This document shows positions 1-10,028 of a DNA stretch of 64,000 bases, piece after piece; positions within the stretch are counted from its first letter, which is position 1; each line of letters begins with the position of its first letter. The stretch spans positions 124,001 through 188,000 of the forward strand of contig NC_054687.1 of NCBI RefSeq assembly GCF_011074885.1. Reading direction: 5' to 3'. The DNA is from Brettanomyces bruxellensis (taxonomy: Eukaryota; Ascomycota; Pichiomycetes; Pichiales; Pichiaceae). Made by a program: the position numbers and the translations under genes. A model generated the notes under the pieces. It was not told the DNA's origin, did not search any database, and was given only the letters and a program-made list of their open reading frames with translations.

Positions 1-255
1 ATAATGCTGCCAAATTTGCTCGTTGTACCTGAAATTCATACCCCTTAAACCTGAAAATGCTACTGATATAAGTGCGTCGATTGACGCGTCTTGCAGATTT
101 CCTCCCAGCCCTGTTAAAAGATTCGGGTTCTCATCTCCATCAGTACAAGAAAATAAAGCGGAGTGTGGGTTTCTTTCTAACTTGAGTCTAGTATTTCATC
201 AAACATTATATTCTCCCCTTTTTAGGTACACCAGGGTTTATACAAGGAGTTTACT
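1..255. other. AVO1 upstream region
   Basis: Non-coding leader of AVO1. It holds one copy (about 72-115) of the short GC-rich element with a GCGTCGATTGACGC core. It also holds a TTCTAAC-like branch point (about 175-181) followed by a pyrimidine tract ending in TTTTTAG near 225. The latter would fit an intron in the 5' leader, but no donor can be placed with confidence. An open frame at 23-319 overlaps the AVO1 start in another frame and shows no recognisable protein. Confidence 0.5.
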
Positions 256-3180
256 ATGGCCTTTCCGGTATCCTCCGATATTCTCATCAATGTTCTTCGT
301 GAAAGTTGTGCATCGATAGAGCAGGGATATTCGAAAAAGCAAGAACGAATATATCAACAGCAAAGCTCCCAATCCGGCGTATTAAATAATGCAATCGGCA
401 CGAATAGAAGTCTTGAATCTCTAAAGGGAGTTGAGAAGATATGTTTCCCTTGTAAAATCTACAAGAAAGGCGAACTGGAGGGATTGATCAATGTGAAACG
501 AGATTTTCCACTTGTATCCAATCTAAGCAGTCAGGAAAGCCCACCAATTGACTGGAACCTGCACCAAGAGTCGAAATTTTCAGAGCCACTTAAAGAGGAA
601 AATGAGTCTGATGAAAGCAGTATATCCAGCATTGGTAACAGGGAAGAAAAAACGCACTTTAAGGAGGATGGTGATAATATGATTAGCAGGAAATCTGGAA
701 ATGGTGAATTTTCTGAAACCCAATCCCAAAAAGGGGTACCAGAAAGCGTTATAACGCAGGTATCGGATGTGGAGCAATCAACACCAATTGAATCATTGAA
801 GAAACTTTCGATTCGAAAGGGAAACTTTCAAGCTCAAAGTCAGCCCAGTAACAACAACGTTGGTTTAAGCAAGGGCAAGAAAAATGGTATATTGGGGAGG
901 ATCATGAGCAGAGGAGCGGCCACAAATGAGCATATAACAACTTCCGGTGCAATTATTGATGACAGTACAAGCAGCGACTCGTTTATTTCGAAGTCTTCCA
1001 TGATCAGTGGAAGTGAAAGTGCATTGGATGATATTCAAGGCACTGAAGATCGTTCCAATCATGATGAGGATGTTCTAAATATGAATGACGAGGCAATAAA
1101 AAGTGCAACTGACTCGGACGAATCTGTTGGCTCGATCGAATCAAGTGAAATTGCAGACGATGACGATCAAGATTATCTTCTTGAACCATCGTACCTAGCA
1201 TCTTCTTATGCTGAAGGTGGTAATGATGAGGTTTCCGGCAGCTCTTCGGACAACTACTATCTAGATTCAGACTATGATGATTCAGACCTTATTTATGACA
1301 GCAGTGTCGAAACTTCGTCTCTGCATCCTCATTCCAGTGTTTATCAGGGAGATCATCCAGTCTCGAGGATCAATTTCACAAGATCAAGGCCTGGAACCTA
1401 CACACCATTCAAAATTTCCCGTCGTGGTGCATCTATTAGAAGCAGAAATAATGCTTTAAGTGCTTCCCAAAGATCAAGATTTTCATCCAACGTCCGACCA
1501 GCCAACCTTTCAGTTATCCCAGCAAGGTTATCTTTGGCACCAGCATCACTTCAAAGTCATAGAATTGCTGGAACGAGGAATTCCAAGTCGCTGACAAATA
1601 TGCTCTCGTTATATGCAGATGGAGAAGATAAGAAGCCATCACATCAGGATTTAGACTTCACGAAACGTCCTGTGAAAAGATGTTATAGGTTGAAGTCCCG
1701 ATCAACTGACAAGAAAGATGATTTCCGACCTGTTGATAACTTCAACATGCAGGAAAGTAACACCGAAGATGTGCATACGCCAACGAAAAAAGTGAGTTTA
1801 GGTCTCGAAAGCGAAGATGAACTCTCCTTTTCACCTAAAGTGACTGCGAATAGAAGTATGTCAAGTGCATGCAGTCTTCCATCACCGAAAAATGGAGATG
1901 AGCAGAGTTCTTTCAAAGGGCAGGACATCAAATCAGATGAAAGTCTTTTGGCAGGTGATGAACTTTCCGATGTTGAAAGTCTCTCCACACAAAACACAGG
2001 TTCTGAATCCATTAGCCTTCTAAGTTCGCCTGAAAAGATGGATGTCAAAAGTAAAGAAATGACTGTAGACACTATGGAAGAGCCGAAATCCAACTTGACA
2101 GCCCTAATTAGAAGAAAAACGCTCTCCTTGGATTACTATGAGTACGTGGGTGGAAAGAAATTGCCCGACGATAAAATATCAACGGTATCTGTTATCATTA
2201 AGGAGCTGGGTTTCATCAAAGATTCACCCCTCAAGGTCAAAATCGATACCTCTGCAACAGTTGTAGAAATGATCGGGTATGTGTTGCTTCAAGTTTGGAA
2301 AATGCACAAACCAGAAATCCAAAAATGTCACCAGCAGCCAAATTATTGGGCCATGTACTTGGCAGATGATGACGGAGAAGCAGAAGATGATTTCGGAGTT
2401 CTTAGCCGGACTAGGAAAGTGAAATCGTATGGAACAGATGAATTCTTTATGACCCAGGTTGGTGAAAAGGAAATGAAGAGAAATGAGGTCTTAACACCAT
2501 CACCTTTAGAAATGGCCGAGAAGAAAAGCAAAAAGCAGCTTTCTTCCTTAGGTTCATCGAATATAGTCATGGAACATGCCAGAAATACTTCTGTGATTAC
2601 GATCCCGTCGAATCTAACTCCTGCATCGCATGCAATGCCACATTTATTATCTCCGCATACTGTACAACATGATGAAAGTTCTCTTATCACAAATGAAAGC
2701 TCAGTGTTGGATGCTCGTTCAGACCAAAAAAAAACAGATGCAGCTTGGAAACATGAACAGCAAAACACTTCACAGCATCAGTCGCTATTCAAGTCAAATA
2801 TATTTGCTTCAAATAAGAAGGGAGATGTTCGTCTCTCGATGTATCATAGATGGACAGTCTGGAAAAGACAGCAAATGTCTTTTAAAGCACGGCATCCAAA
2901 ATCCCTAGTTGTTGATGGGTATCAAATATATATATTGCCGTTTAATGAGTCAAATGGGTCATGGTATGAGGCAAAAACTGTGAGCTTCAACATCGAACAG
3001 ATTATGAGGATAAAGCAGTCGTCGAAGATACCAAGATATTTCAAGATATTCGTCAATAAGAGTCAGAATGGTGTCTATAAGAAGTACTATCTGGAGGCTA
3101 AAAGTACAACTGAATGTAGGGAGATTACAAGCACTATTAAGAATCTTATCGATACTTACAGGAGGGAATTTTACCACTGA
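256..3180 (+). CDS. AVO1: TORC2 subunit Avo1 (Sin1 family)
   Basis: Avo1/Sin1 is a core scaffold of TOR complex 2 at the plasma membrane and presents AGC kinases (Ypk-type) to Tor2. The 974-aa product has the family order. A short N-terminal segment beginning MAFPV resembles the MAF start of Sin1 proteins and supports the ATG at 256. A long Ser/Asp/Glu-rich low-complexity region follows (about 100-600). A CRIM domain lies at about 612-735 with the acidic YLADDDGEAEDDF loop typical of substrate binding. A C-terminal PH domain lies at about 855-970 with a basic WTVWKRQQMSFKARHPK strand likely to bind phosphoinositide. Length is in the fungal Avo1 range. The Ras-binding-like region between CRIM and PH is not obvious. 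No sign of disruption. Confidence 0.93.
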   Translation: MAFPVSSDILINVLRESCASIEQGYSKKQERIYQQQSSQSGVLNNAIGTNRSLESLKGVEKICFPCKIYKKGELEGLINVKRDFPLVSNLSSQESPPIDWNLHQESKFSEPLKEENESDESSISSIGNREEKTHFKEDGDNMISRKSGNGEFSETQSQKGVPESVITQVSDVEQSTPIESLKKLSIRKGNFQAQSQPSNNNVGLSKGKKNGILGRIMSRGAATNEHITTSGAIIDDSTSSDSFISKSSMISGSESALDDIQGTEDRSNHDEDVLNMNDEAIKSATDSDESVGSIESSEIADDDDQDYLLEPSYLASSYAEGGNDEVSGSSSDNYYLDSDYDDSDLIYDSSVETSSLHPHSSVYQGDHPVSRINFTRSRPGTYTPFKISRRGASIRSRNNALSASQRSRFSSNVRPANLSVIPARLSLAPASLQSHRIAGTRNSKSLTNMLSLYADGEDKKPSHQDLDFTKRPVKRCYRLKSRSTDKKDDFRPVDNFNMQESNTEDVHTPTKKVSLGLESEDELSFSPKVTANRSMSSACSLPSPKNGDEQSSFKGQDIKSDESLLAGDELSDVESLSTQNTGSESISLLSSPEKMDVKSKEMTVDTMEEPKSNLTALIRRKTLSLDYYEYVGGKKLPDDKISTVSVIIKELGFIKDSPLKVKIDTSATVVEMIGYVLLQVWKMHKPEIQKCHQQPNYWAMYLADDDGEAEDDFGVLSRTRKVKSYGTDEFFMTQVGEKEMKRNEVLTPSPLEMAEKKSKKQLSSLGSSNIVMEHARNTSVITIPSNLTPASHAMPHLLSPHTVQHDESSLITNESSVLDARSDQKKTDAAWKHEQQNTSQHQSLFKSNIFASNKKGDVRLSMYHRWTVWKRQQMSFKARHPKSLVVDGYQIYILPFNESNGSWYEAKTVSFNIEQIMRIKQSSKIPRYFKIFVNKSQNGVYKKYYLEAKSTTECREITSTIKNLIDTYRREFYH

Positions 3181-3762
3181 CATTTATTCTTTTCTATATA
3201 ATGATTCAATCGTTAATGTGATTACTTTTGCGAGCTTTGTAAAATGAAAAAATTATATTGTCAATTATGCCGTGTCACGACGTTTATTGTGTTGTAAATA
3301 CTTTAAGGATTTTTATGTTTTTATTATACAGCCTTTTTCTTTATCTAATTTTGAATTGTTATATTATAAGGTTGAATGATGTACAAGGCTGGATTGTTTA
3401 TAATTAGGGGCTTTTTTAATATGTCAATGCCTGGTATTATGCGTAATCCAAATTCTATATTTAATTGATAATTGGTTCATCTTTTTTTTTCTTTGGTTTA
3501 GGAATTTATATTTGTGATTCAAACAAAGAATTACACTTTGCAACAGATTTACCTCTAAATATAATGTATATGCAAAAATTAATGGATAGGATCAATTTGG
3601 GATCAATCTGAATTCAAGATATCGGTAACCGGCAAGCGGCCATACTATATTTTGATAAAAAAGTTTGGGGCTAATCAAGTAAGGCATATTCCAAAGAATA
3701 GAAATCTCGCATAGTATAGCTAAACTTCTTACAAAAACAGAAGCAGACAGATGGCAGCTTTG

Positions 3763-3867
3763 CATTTTATTTTAATTTATATTACTCTAATCCATTTTAT
3801 TTTAATTCATTTTGTTTTAATTCATTTTATTTTAATTCATTTTATTTTAATTCATTTTATTCCAACC
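3763..3867. repeat. 15-bp minisatellite
   Basis: Seven near-copies of the unit CATTTTATTTTAATT, very T-rich on the plus strand; the second and last copies are the most diverged. Intergenic, about 310 bp upstream of MHF1. Confidence 0.9.
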
Positions 3868-4076
3868 GTTCTCAATCTTTCACAAATCTTGTCGATAATT
3901 TTTCTGTCATTTTTTGAGATCATCTTATACTGTTGTCCAAATACCAAAACAATTAGTGGTAACAAAACATTACAATAAATTGAAAGCCAAAAGGTGGGTA
4001 TATGTTTCCAGAATAATGATCTAGGAAATCCTTTTCCAAAATGAGGATAGGTAGCCAGAAATGTAAATCTATCAAG

Positions 4077-4091
4077 TCGCGAAATCGCGTC
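4077..4091. promoter_or_regulatory. candidate SCB/MCB cell-cycle site before MHF1
   Basis: The sequence TCGCGAAATCGCGTC contains a match to the SBF consensus CRCGAAA and, on the other strand, the MBF core ACGCG. It sits 85 bp upstream of the MHF1 start, with a TATAAAA box at 4142-4148. Replication and repair genes are often G1/S-regulated through such sites in yeasts; function here is inferred. Confidence 0.4.
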
Positions 4092-4175
4092 AGTTCAACA
4101 TTATGAGGATTAAATATCACTTTTCCAGGCTTTCGTATTGCTATAAAACAGCAAACATACACTATTAAATTCGCA

Positions 4176-4769
4176 ATGAGGATTCTAACGGAAGAGCAGA
4201 AAGAAGTGGCTGCGGTAAGTATAATCGTGCGAAGAATGTCAACTTAATCAAGCGGTGAACTTTGTTACTGACAAACAACCTTGTGTGATTAGCATTTAAA
4301 GGCAAGCATATGGAGAACTATCACTAAGATAGTCGAGGAACAGACACAGAAACTTTCTCAAGGGTCGGACAGTCCAATTACGGCTACTCCACAACTAGTA
4401 GCGGCATTAGTTGAATTAGTTTATAGACAGTTAACAAGTGTCGGTGAGGATTTAGCATTATTCGCAAATCATGCCGGACGAAAGACAATAACACCAAATG
4501 ATATGATGATGATAGTACGCAAGAATCCTGGTCTTAAGGCGATGTTGAGCCGGCAATTGGAGGGGGCAAAAACGAGAGATGGGAATGGACAAGGTGGAAA
4601 AAGTACAGAAAGAGAAGATAAGGAAGAGATGAACCAATTGAATAGTGCAAGGGTGAAGCAGGAACTAATTAGTCAGTCTACAACACAGCAAGAAGACAAA
4701 GGAGAAGAAGAAGAAGAAAATGAGGAGGATGAGGAGGATACATTTAGTGATATGGGTGATTACATCTGA
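4176..4769 (+). CDS. MHF1: Mhf1 / CENP-S histone-fold protein (one intron)
   Basis: CDS is join(4176..4214, 4293..4769), 171 aa. Exon 1 is only 13 codons and ends before GTAAGT; the intron has a TACTGAC branch point and an ATTAG acceptor. Both exons join in phase at a codon boundary, giving the CENP-S-like EEQKEVAA + HLKASIWRT start. The histone fold occupies about residues 8-100, including LYRQL-type helix residues and the FANHAGRKTITPNDMMMIVRK segment characteristic of CENP-S/Mhf1. The C-terminal 70 residues are a charged Glu/Lys/Gln tail. Mhf1 pairs with Mhf2 (CENP-X); the dimer acts with the Fancm/Mph1 helicase in fork repair and in the CENP-T-W-S-X kinetochore module. Neither exon 1 nor the start of exon 2 would be found by a simple ATG search from 4503. 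Confidence 0.9.
4215..4292 (+). other. MHF1 intron
   Basis: 78-nt spliceosomal intron: GTAAGT donor, TACTGAC branch point near 4266-4272, AG acceptor at 4291-4292. It keeps the reading frame between two histone-fold segments. Confidence 0.9.
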
Positions 4770-5160
4770 TTTTGCTTAAAACAGCTTTTGAGTATATACA
4801 CAGTTTAAGAGAATTGATTCGATGGGGCCAAACAATTGCAATGTGATGATTAAGAATAAAGGTTGGATGATTCTTGTATAATTACCGGATATCACGATCG
4901 GACTACTGTCTCAAGATATGGATAGTAATGAGAGATTGGAACTGCATAGCATGATTTAGGTTTACGGATGTACAAATACGGCTCGCGAGAGTTTGACTAC
5001 CATTTTCATCGGTAAAAGAAAATTACAAAAAAGTGATTTGTAGCGAGAGAAAAAAAAAGTAAAGTAGAACATTGTCTGAGTGTCTAACACGATGCGTATA
5101 ATGATTACAGCAGTTTACACTTTAGGCAAAACACCAGAATACGGCTTTACACACTTATAG
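4770..5160. other. MHF1-MRPS9 intergenic region
   Basis: AT-rich spacer between two plus-strand genes. Beyond A-rich tracts at about 5025-5065 just before MRPS9, I see no gene, repeat or clear regulatory site. Confidence 0.5.
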
Positions 5161-6069
5161 ATGTATTTATTGGGGCTCAAAAGGGTCGGCGTGGGTTCTA
5201 GAAGCTCGTTTGTGCGGCAGATGGAGGTTGTGAGGCATGTATATAATAGAGCTGCAAGACGGCCGGATAGAATATCAGCATATGAACAATTTTCAGAATA
5301 TTATAAAGTATCGAATGGGGACCGGCATGTTCCGGAGTTGGAAAGAATGAGATTGGTCCCAACAGTGCCTACATTCTATTCAAGAAATCCTGCTCACGAG
5401 GAAAATATTTCGAAATTGACTGATATATTGAACAAATACATGACACTTCCGTTTGATAAAAAGAACACAGACAATTCATGGATGACATTTGAGGATTACC
5501 AGGACATAGGCGGGGGCAATAAGTTGAAGGTGACACAATATCAGAAGCTTATCACGGTATTGAGGCGTTTGGACTCCATTGAGCCGGAATTGAGGAATGA
5601 CGAGGTGAATAATGCACTCAACACCTACAGAAAGGCCAAAGACGAAAGTTCCGGAAAGGAGAAGACGAAGCAGTTGGATGATAAGGGAAGAGGAGTTGCA
5701 GTTGGCAGAAGAAAGGCCTCAAGTGCCAAAGTGTATGTTGTTGAAGGGGAAGGTAGCATTCTCATTAATGGTAAGCCATTAGAGGAGGTTTTCCCCATTT
5801 ATGAGGACAGACTAAGAATTTTGCTTCCTTTACAGGTTGTTGATGCCGTGGTCAAGTACAACGTGTTTGCCTTGGCACGTGGAGGTGGAAAAACAGGTCA
5901 GATTGATTCCATTAAGTTGGCATTATCGAAGGCGCTTTGTATACACAATCCTCTTTATAAGAAAAGGCTATTTGCAGCAGGATGTTTGACAAGAGACCAC
6001 AGGGTGGTGGAGAGGAAGAAACCTGGAAGAAGAAAGGCCAGAAAAATGCCTACTTGGGTCAAGCGTTAG
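5161..6069 (+). CDS. MRPS9: mitochondrial ribosomal protein uS9m
   Basis: Component of the small subunit of the mitochondrial ribosome. The 302-aa product has a basic N-terminus suited to mitochondrial import and a fungal-specific middle (about 30-175). The bacterial-type S9 domain runs from about 178 to the end: GRGVAVGRRKASSAKVYV, then ALARGGGKTGQ, and the Arg/Lys-rich C-terminus ending KMPTWVKR whose tail reaches the decoding site in S9 proteins. Length is close to that of yeast Mrps9. The start is the first ATG of the frame; a second ATG at residue 21 is possible. No frame problems. Confidence 0.95.
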   Translation: MYLLGLKRVGVGSRSSFVRQMEVVRHVYNRAARRPDRISAYEQFSEYYKVSNGDRHVPELERMRLVPTVPTFYSRNPAHEENISKLTDILNKYMTLPFDKKNTDNSWMTFEDYQDIGGGNKLKVTQYQKLITVLRRLDSIEPELRNDEVNNALNTYRKAKDESSGKEKTKQLDDKGRGVAVGRRKASSAKVYVVEGEGSILINGKPLEEVFPIYEDRLRILLPLQVVDAVVKYNVFALARGGGKTGQIDSIKLALSKALCIHNPLYKKRLFAAGCLTRDHRVVERKKPGRRKARKMPTWVKR

Positions 6070-6378
6070 GGTTTGGTGGATACTATTTATCTGATTCTGT
6101 CTTCATTCTTGCTGCTGCTGTACATACGATATAACTTAATACGGTATTTCAAATATAATACATGTTTATAAGATGAAGGGTGTTTGTGTGCTAATCATAA
6201 GCTATAAAAAGGACTGTACGCTAACCATAATCTATAAAAAGGACTGTACGCTAATCATAATCTATCATAATACATAAAGAATGATGCTTGTATGGTAATT
6301 CTAATCCATAAAGAATGACGTGGTGTTATAATACATTTCTATAGAAAGATCGGTTGTATTTACATGTGGACAATGAAC
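6070..6378. other. MRPS9 / LYR-gene convergent spacer
   Basis: Convergent 3' ends. Contains a 30-bp direct repeat (6191-6265). Otherwise AT-rich and without a gene. Confidence 0.6.
6191..6265. repeat. 30-bp direct repeat, 2.5 copies
   Basis: Two full and one partial copy of a unit starting CTAATCATAATCTATAAAAA and ending GGACTGTACG, with single-base differences. Lies downstream of MRPS9. Confidence 0.85.
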
Positions 6379-6843
6379 TCAGATTTGTCTCCCAGAACTG
6401 AAATCAATGGTTGGCATAGAGATGCCCAGACTATTGGCTAGACTTTGGAACTGCCTAATCCCACCAATGAGAAGTGATCGCCTGGTTTCGACGTTACTAA
6501 CGTTTCGAGAAGACTGAAATTCACCTTTGACAAAGTCGTGGACTTCCTGTTTTGTGCCTTCGTCGGGGATTTCTGTGATAATAAAGGCCTTATTAGTATA
6601 TATTGTACCTATTTGTCCTTCTATCTCTAATACTTACTTTGTAGAGTTCTCATCATGTCCCGATAAGTTTGCAAAATCTGATTTTTCAAAACAAACTGCA
6701 GCCTAGTTAGTACAAAACCGTCCCAAATCCTTAACAGTATGCGATCGACTGCTTACCTCTTCGAATGAGATATCATCCACCGGTTTACTTCTTGGTTTAT
6801 GCCGTATTCTGCGGAGAGTAGTGTTTGTGAGCTTGGTGGACAT
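6379..6843 (-). CDS. LYR-motif protein, LYRM2-like (two introns)
   Basis: CDS is complement(join(6379..6572, 6638..6695, 6757..6843)), 112 aa, absent from any single long frame. Exon 1 (29 codons) begins MSTKLTNTTLRRIRHKP; exon 2 encodes FVLKNQILQTYRDMMRTLQ; exon 3 runs IPDEGTKQEVHDFVKGEF onward to a TGA. The arrangement, with Phe-Val, a (L)YR motif, an I/VP-D/N turn and a basic LYR-family helix, matches the LYRM2 group of small mitochondrial complex-1-LYR proteins, which bind acyl carrier protein and assist Fe-S or respiratory assembly. The diagnostic motif reads TYR instead of LYR. Both introns have GTAAG donors and TACTAAC/TACTAAT branch points. It diverges from the J-protein gene at 7318. 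The family call is from pattern resemblance; the exact orthologue is uncertain. Confidence 0.8.
6573..6637 (-). other. intron 2 of LYR-motif gene
   Basis: 65-nt intron on the minus strand: GTAAGT donor, TACTAAT branch point, CACAG acceptor. It splits a lysine codon between exons 2 and 3. Confidence 0.85.
6696..6756 (-). other. intron 1 of LYR-motif gene
   Basis: 61-nt intron on the minus strand: GTAAGC donor, perfect TACTAAC branch point 11 nt before a TGCAG acceptor. It lies at a codon boundary. Confidence 0.88.
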
Positions 6844-7317
6844 ACCACACCTTTGCACCAGCAAGAGAGGGCGGATGAACATGCTTATTGATGGATAAAT
6901 GCAATTGGGCTGTTTTCGAGGTGATGAGGTTAGCTTGGTGCTCCTATTGGTCCGCCAATAATGTTCATTTATCTTAAATTTAGCGGAAAATTTGCTGAGA
7001 TAAGCTTAAAAGAAAAAGATTAGGTGATGCGCGAGGAAGGTGAGGAGAATGAGGAGAGATTCATGTAGCAGGCAATTTTTTTTATTTTTTTATTTTTTTA
7101 TTTTTTTATTTTATTTTAAGCCACCATCTTCGATTATTTATTTACAGTTGTCCTTCCTTGTTACTTTTTCCAGTTGTTGGCAGTCTTTTTGGCTATAGAA
7201 TAGACAGGGCAAGAGGTCTAAGTGGTTAGACACTGTAATTGATAGCAGCATCGACAAGAGGACGGTGAAATTTGCATCATTTTTCAAAATTGGACTTTCT
7301 TATCAAATACACACAGC
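6844..7317. other. divergent promoter region, LYR gene / J-protein
   Basis: Shared upstream region of two divergent genes. It holds a T-tract of repeated TTTTTTTA units (about 7075-7122), a typical yeast nucleosome-excluding element. No further gene recognised. Confidence 0.6.
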
Positions 7318-8727
7318 ATGGTGAAAGATACAGAATATTACGAGCTTTTGGGCGTTAGCACGGATGCAGATGGGATCACAATCAAGAAGGGATACCGGAA
7401 GATGGCGCTAAGGTACCACCCGGACAAGAACCCGGGAAACAAGGAGGCGGAGTTGAAATTCCAGGAGGTGGCAGAGGCATATCAAATATTGAGCGATCCG
7501 CAGAAGAGAAAGATATACGATGAGGTGGGAAAAGAGGGCATGAACAAGCAGGGCGTCGAGACAGCCGACGTGGATCCGAAGGAGTTCTTCTCGATGATAT
7601 TTGGAGGCGAGGGCTTCCGGAATTATATTGGGGAGCTAAGTTTTATTAGTGGGATGATGGAGGATTTGAATGTGGATGAAGGCGAGGACGAGGGGACAGA
7701 TGGGAGTGAAGAAACAACTGGGAAGGGTCAGCCGGACAGGAAGGTTGATGACACGAAGCTGATTAAAGGAGAGGGGGATCGGCGTGGAGGAAAACTGAGC
7801 GAGATGTACAACCGGCAGCAAGAGGTGAAAAAAGACGTTAAGCAGAGGAAATCGAAGATCACGGCCGAGTACATCGAGAAACGCAAGAAGGAGGAGGATG
7901 CAAAGGTGGGCGAGCTTACGGAAAAGCTTGTTGAGAAGTTGAACGGTGTGATAAAGTCTGGAAAGATCGATGAAGGCGAGTTTGCAGCTTTACAGGCGAA
8001 AACACGGCAGGATGTGGAAAACTTGGTCTTGGAGTCGTTTGGCGTGGACATCTGCCACGAGATCGGTAAAATGTACAAGTTCAAGGGCAAGGCATTTGTG
8101 AAATCGCGGAAGGCGATCCTGGGACGGTTCCACAAGATTGGATCATCGTTGAAGCAGGGAAAAAACACCGCTAAAGGTATGTGGAGCATGCTATCTAGTG
8201 CCCAGGAAGCTCAGAGCACACTTGAGGCTATGAGCAAGCTTGAGGAGTCGGAGGATGGGGAAATGGACGAATATGAAAGGGCAAGATACGAACAGGCGAT
8301 GACGGGAAAGTTCCTCAATGTGGCCTGGATGTCTTCGAAGTTCGAAATTTCACAAACACTCGGCAAAGTTTGCAGCAGGGTGCTAAACGACAAGTCTGTT
8401 TCTGCTGAGGAGCGGAGGTGCCGCGCGGAGGTGATGATTGCCATGGGGGAAATTTTCAGTTCCGCGGAAAGGAGCGGGGAGGAGTCCGCGGAGGATGCCC
8501 AGGTGTTTGAGCAGATGGTCAAGGAGGCGGGCAAGACGCGGTCGCGGGATATCAGGCGGGAGGCATACCTGAAGAAGCGGCAGCGCGAGGGGGTCGCGGG
8601 GGCGGTCGCAGCTGGAGGCAGCGGGAGCAGGGGGGAGGAGCCGGGGGAGACGAAAAGGGTCAGCCCGGATGCCGCAGACGCGGGGAGCGAATCTCGAAAG
8701 GGGGGATTTTTTTCGCGGCGGAGGTGA
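7318..8727 (+). CDS. J-domain co-chaperone of the CAJ1/DJP1 type
   Basis: Type III (class C) Hsp40 that stimulates Hsp70. In S. cerevisiae the two paralogues are Djp1 (peroxisomal and ER-SURF protein import) and Caj1 (phospholipid-associated, plasma membrane). The 469-aa product has an N-terminal J domain (about 7-71) with HPD at 34-36. A conserved [15 protein letters not shown] block follows near 95. A Lys/Glu-rich coiled linker comes next, and then the DnaJ-X domain (about 190-400) with [13 protein letters not shown] and [14 protein letters not shown]. The last 45 residues are Gly/Arg-rich and GC-rich, unlike the rest. The start gives the family [13 protein letters not shown] opening. I cannot decide between CAJ1 and DJP1 orthology; one gene may serve both. 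Confidence 0.9.
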   Translation: MVKDTEYYELLGVSTDADGITIKKGYRKMALRYHPDKNPGNKEAELKFQEVAEAYQILSDPQKRKIYDEVGKEGMNKQGVETADVDPKEFFSMIFGGEGFRNYIGELSFISGMMEDLNVDEGEDEGTDGSEETTGKGQPDRKVDDTKLIKGEGDRRGGKLSEMYNRQQEVKKDVKQRKSKITAEYIEKRKKEEDAKVGELTEKLVEKLNGVIKSGKIDEGEFAALQAKTRQDVENLVLESFGVDICHEIGKMYKFKGKAFVKSRKAILGRFHKIGSSLKQGKNTAKGMWSMLSSAQEAQSTLEAMSKLEESEDGEMDEYERARYEQAMTGKFLNVAWMSSKFEISQTLGKVCSRVLNDKSVSAEERRCRAEVMIAMGEIFSSAERSGEESAEDAQVFEQMVKEAGKTRSRDIRREAYLKKRQREGVAGAVAAGGSGSRGEEPGETKRVSPDAADAGSESRKGGFFSRRR

Positions 8728-8743
8728 GTGCGTCTAATTTAAA

Positions 8744-8925
8744 GAGTAGAAAAGAGAGGAAATAGAGGAGATATAAATAAAAAGAAGAAAGAGGTATAGG
8801 AAATGATGTAAAGAAAGAAATAAGAGATGAAGAAAGATATAAAGATATAAGGAAAGAGATGAAGATATAAGAAAAGAGATGAAGATATAAAAAAGATGTA
8901 AATGGGGAGATAAAGAAAATATATA
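8744..8925. repeat. purine-rich AGATATAAG-type repeats
   Basis: Strongly strand-biased A/G tract with degenerate units such as AGAGATGAAGATATAAGAAA, just downstream of the J-protein stop. Probably 3' UTR or terminator-proximal low-complexity DNA. Confidence 0.7.
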
Positions 8926-9620
8926 ATTTGAAGGTCTTTCGTGTAGCAGGATTAATTTTTCATTGAGAGGTGACCTTGCAAGATTCATTTCATTAATCTG
9001 AGTATTTGAAAAGAAAGTATAAAGCATAAAACTTGCAGCTGAGATTTATAATCCAAGCAGATCAATTATGCTTTCAAGTTAAACTACAGTAGCATTTGAA
9101 TAAAGATAAGAAAGAAAAAAAAGCATACTTCACAGTAGGCATTTCTAAACATGCCAGACTGTTCGGACGAAGACTTCTGAAATATGTTGTCAAAACAATG
9201 AAGCTCTCGAACAATGGAGTTCAGGTAAATGAAGATGGAATTGTTATATCATCTGATTAAGACGAGAACTACATCTATATAAAGTGAAGATATTCCCTTT
9301 TGTCTATCATTATACATTCTCTTTATTACATACTACAATAAATATCGGACACTATATAAATCTGGTAACACTAACTTTAACATATGTCATTCTTTAGATA
9401 CTTAAACAGAGTGCCAATTATAAGCAAGGTGAAGAAAAATCTCTAATTGATATATAATTTCCCCAAATATTTATTCGATGGAGTAGTAACCAGAAAAAGA
9501 AGTGAGCGCTTAGAACAATAACTTTTGGCAGGATTTCAATCAGGCCAGATCCATCTTCCATTAATACCGAAAAACTGAAGTAAGAAACAATTGGTTTCAA
9601 GATGGTCAAAATAAGTAGTA

Positions 9621-9688
9621 AAATAAGAGTAGAAGATAAAGTATGAGGATATGGATGAGAAATAAGAGTAGAATATAAAGTATGAGGA
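9621..9688. repeat. 29-bp direct repeat pair
   Basis: Two copies of a unit starting AAATAAGAGTAGAA and ending AAAGTATGAGGA, 10 bp apart, differing at one position. No gene context. Confidence 0.85.
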
Positions 9689-10028
9689 ATACTATGCTTG
9701 TACCAGCGTGTAAGCAGAAATACCTTAATAAAGTAGTAGTTGCCAAATAAGGAAATAACACAAGGTGTAGAAAAGAAATTACGAGATTACAGAGCTGTCC
9801 CCGATTTCAGACTTATCAAGTGAACTAACTTATTTTGAAGTGCAGAAAGAAGACATGCGAATGAACCCTTTTTCAATATTCAGCAAAGCTTTGAAAAAAG
9901 AGAATAAAAATGACATATTTTTTAAATCCTCAAGTATTCCTACAACCAAAGTATTAAATAAAAAAACTACCCTAAATATACGCTGTGGAATTCAACTGGT
10001 TAAATACACAAATACTCACCATACTCAC

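Larger units (their letters stand above)
3181..4175. other. AVO1-MHF1 intergenic region
   Basis: AT-rich spacer between two plus-strand genes. It contains a 15-bp minisatellite (3763-3867), a SCB/MCB-like site (4077-4091) and a TATAAAA box (4142-4148) just before MHF1. The open frame at 3751-3978 is only the translation of the T-rich minisatellite. No other gene seen. Confidence 0.6.
8728..10028. other. gene-free convergent gap, 8.7-10.0 kb
   Basis: About 1.3 kb between the 3' ends of the J-protein and SAP1/YTA6 genes. It is AT-rich with a purine-rich stretch (8744-8925) and a 29-bp direct repeat (9621-9688). Short open frames here (8734-9027, 9418-9609, 9840-10175) show no recognisable protein and low-complexity composition. 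Confidence 0.6.

Noticed and set aside
23..319. 98-codon frame overlapping the AVO1 start
   Set aside because: Overlaps the conserved AVO1 N-terminus in another frame and has no family resemblance.
3751..3978. 75-codon Ile/Leu/His/Phe-repeat frame
   Set aside because: Translation of the 15-bp T-rich minisatellite.
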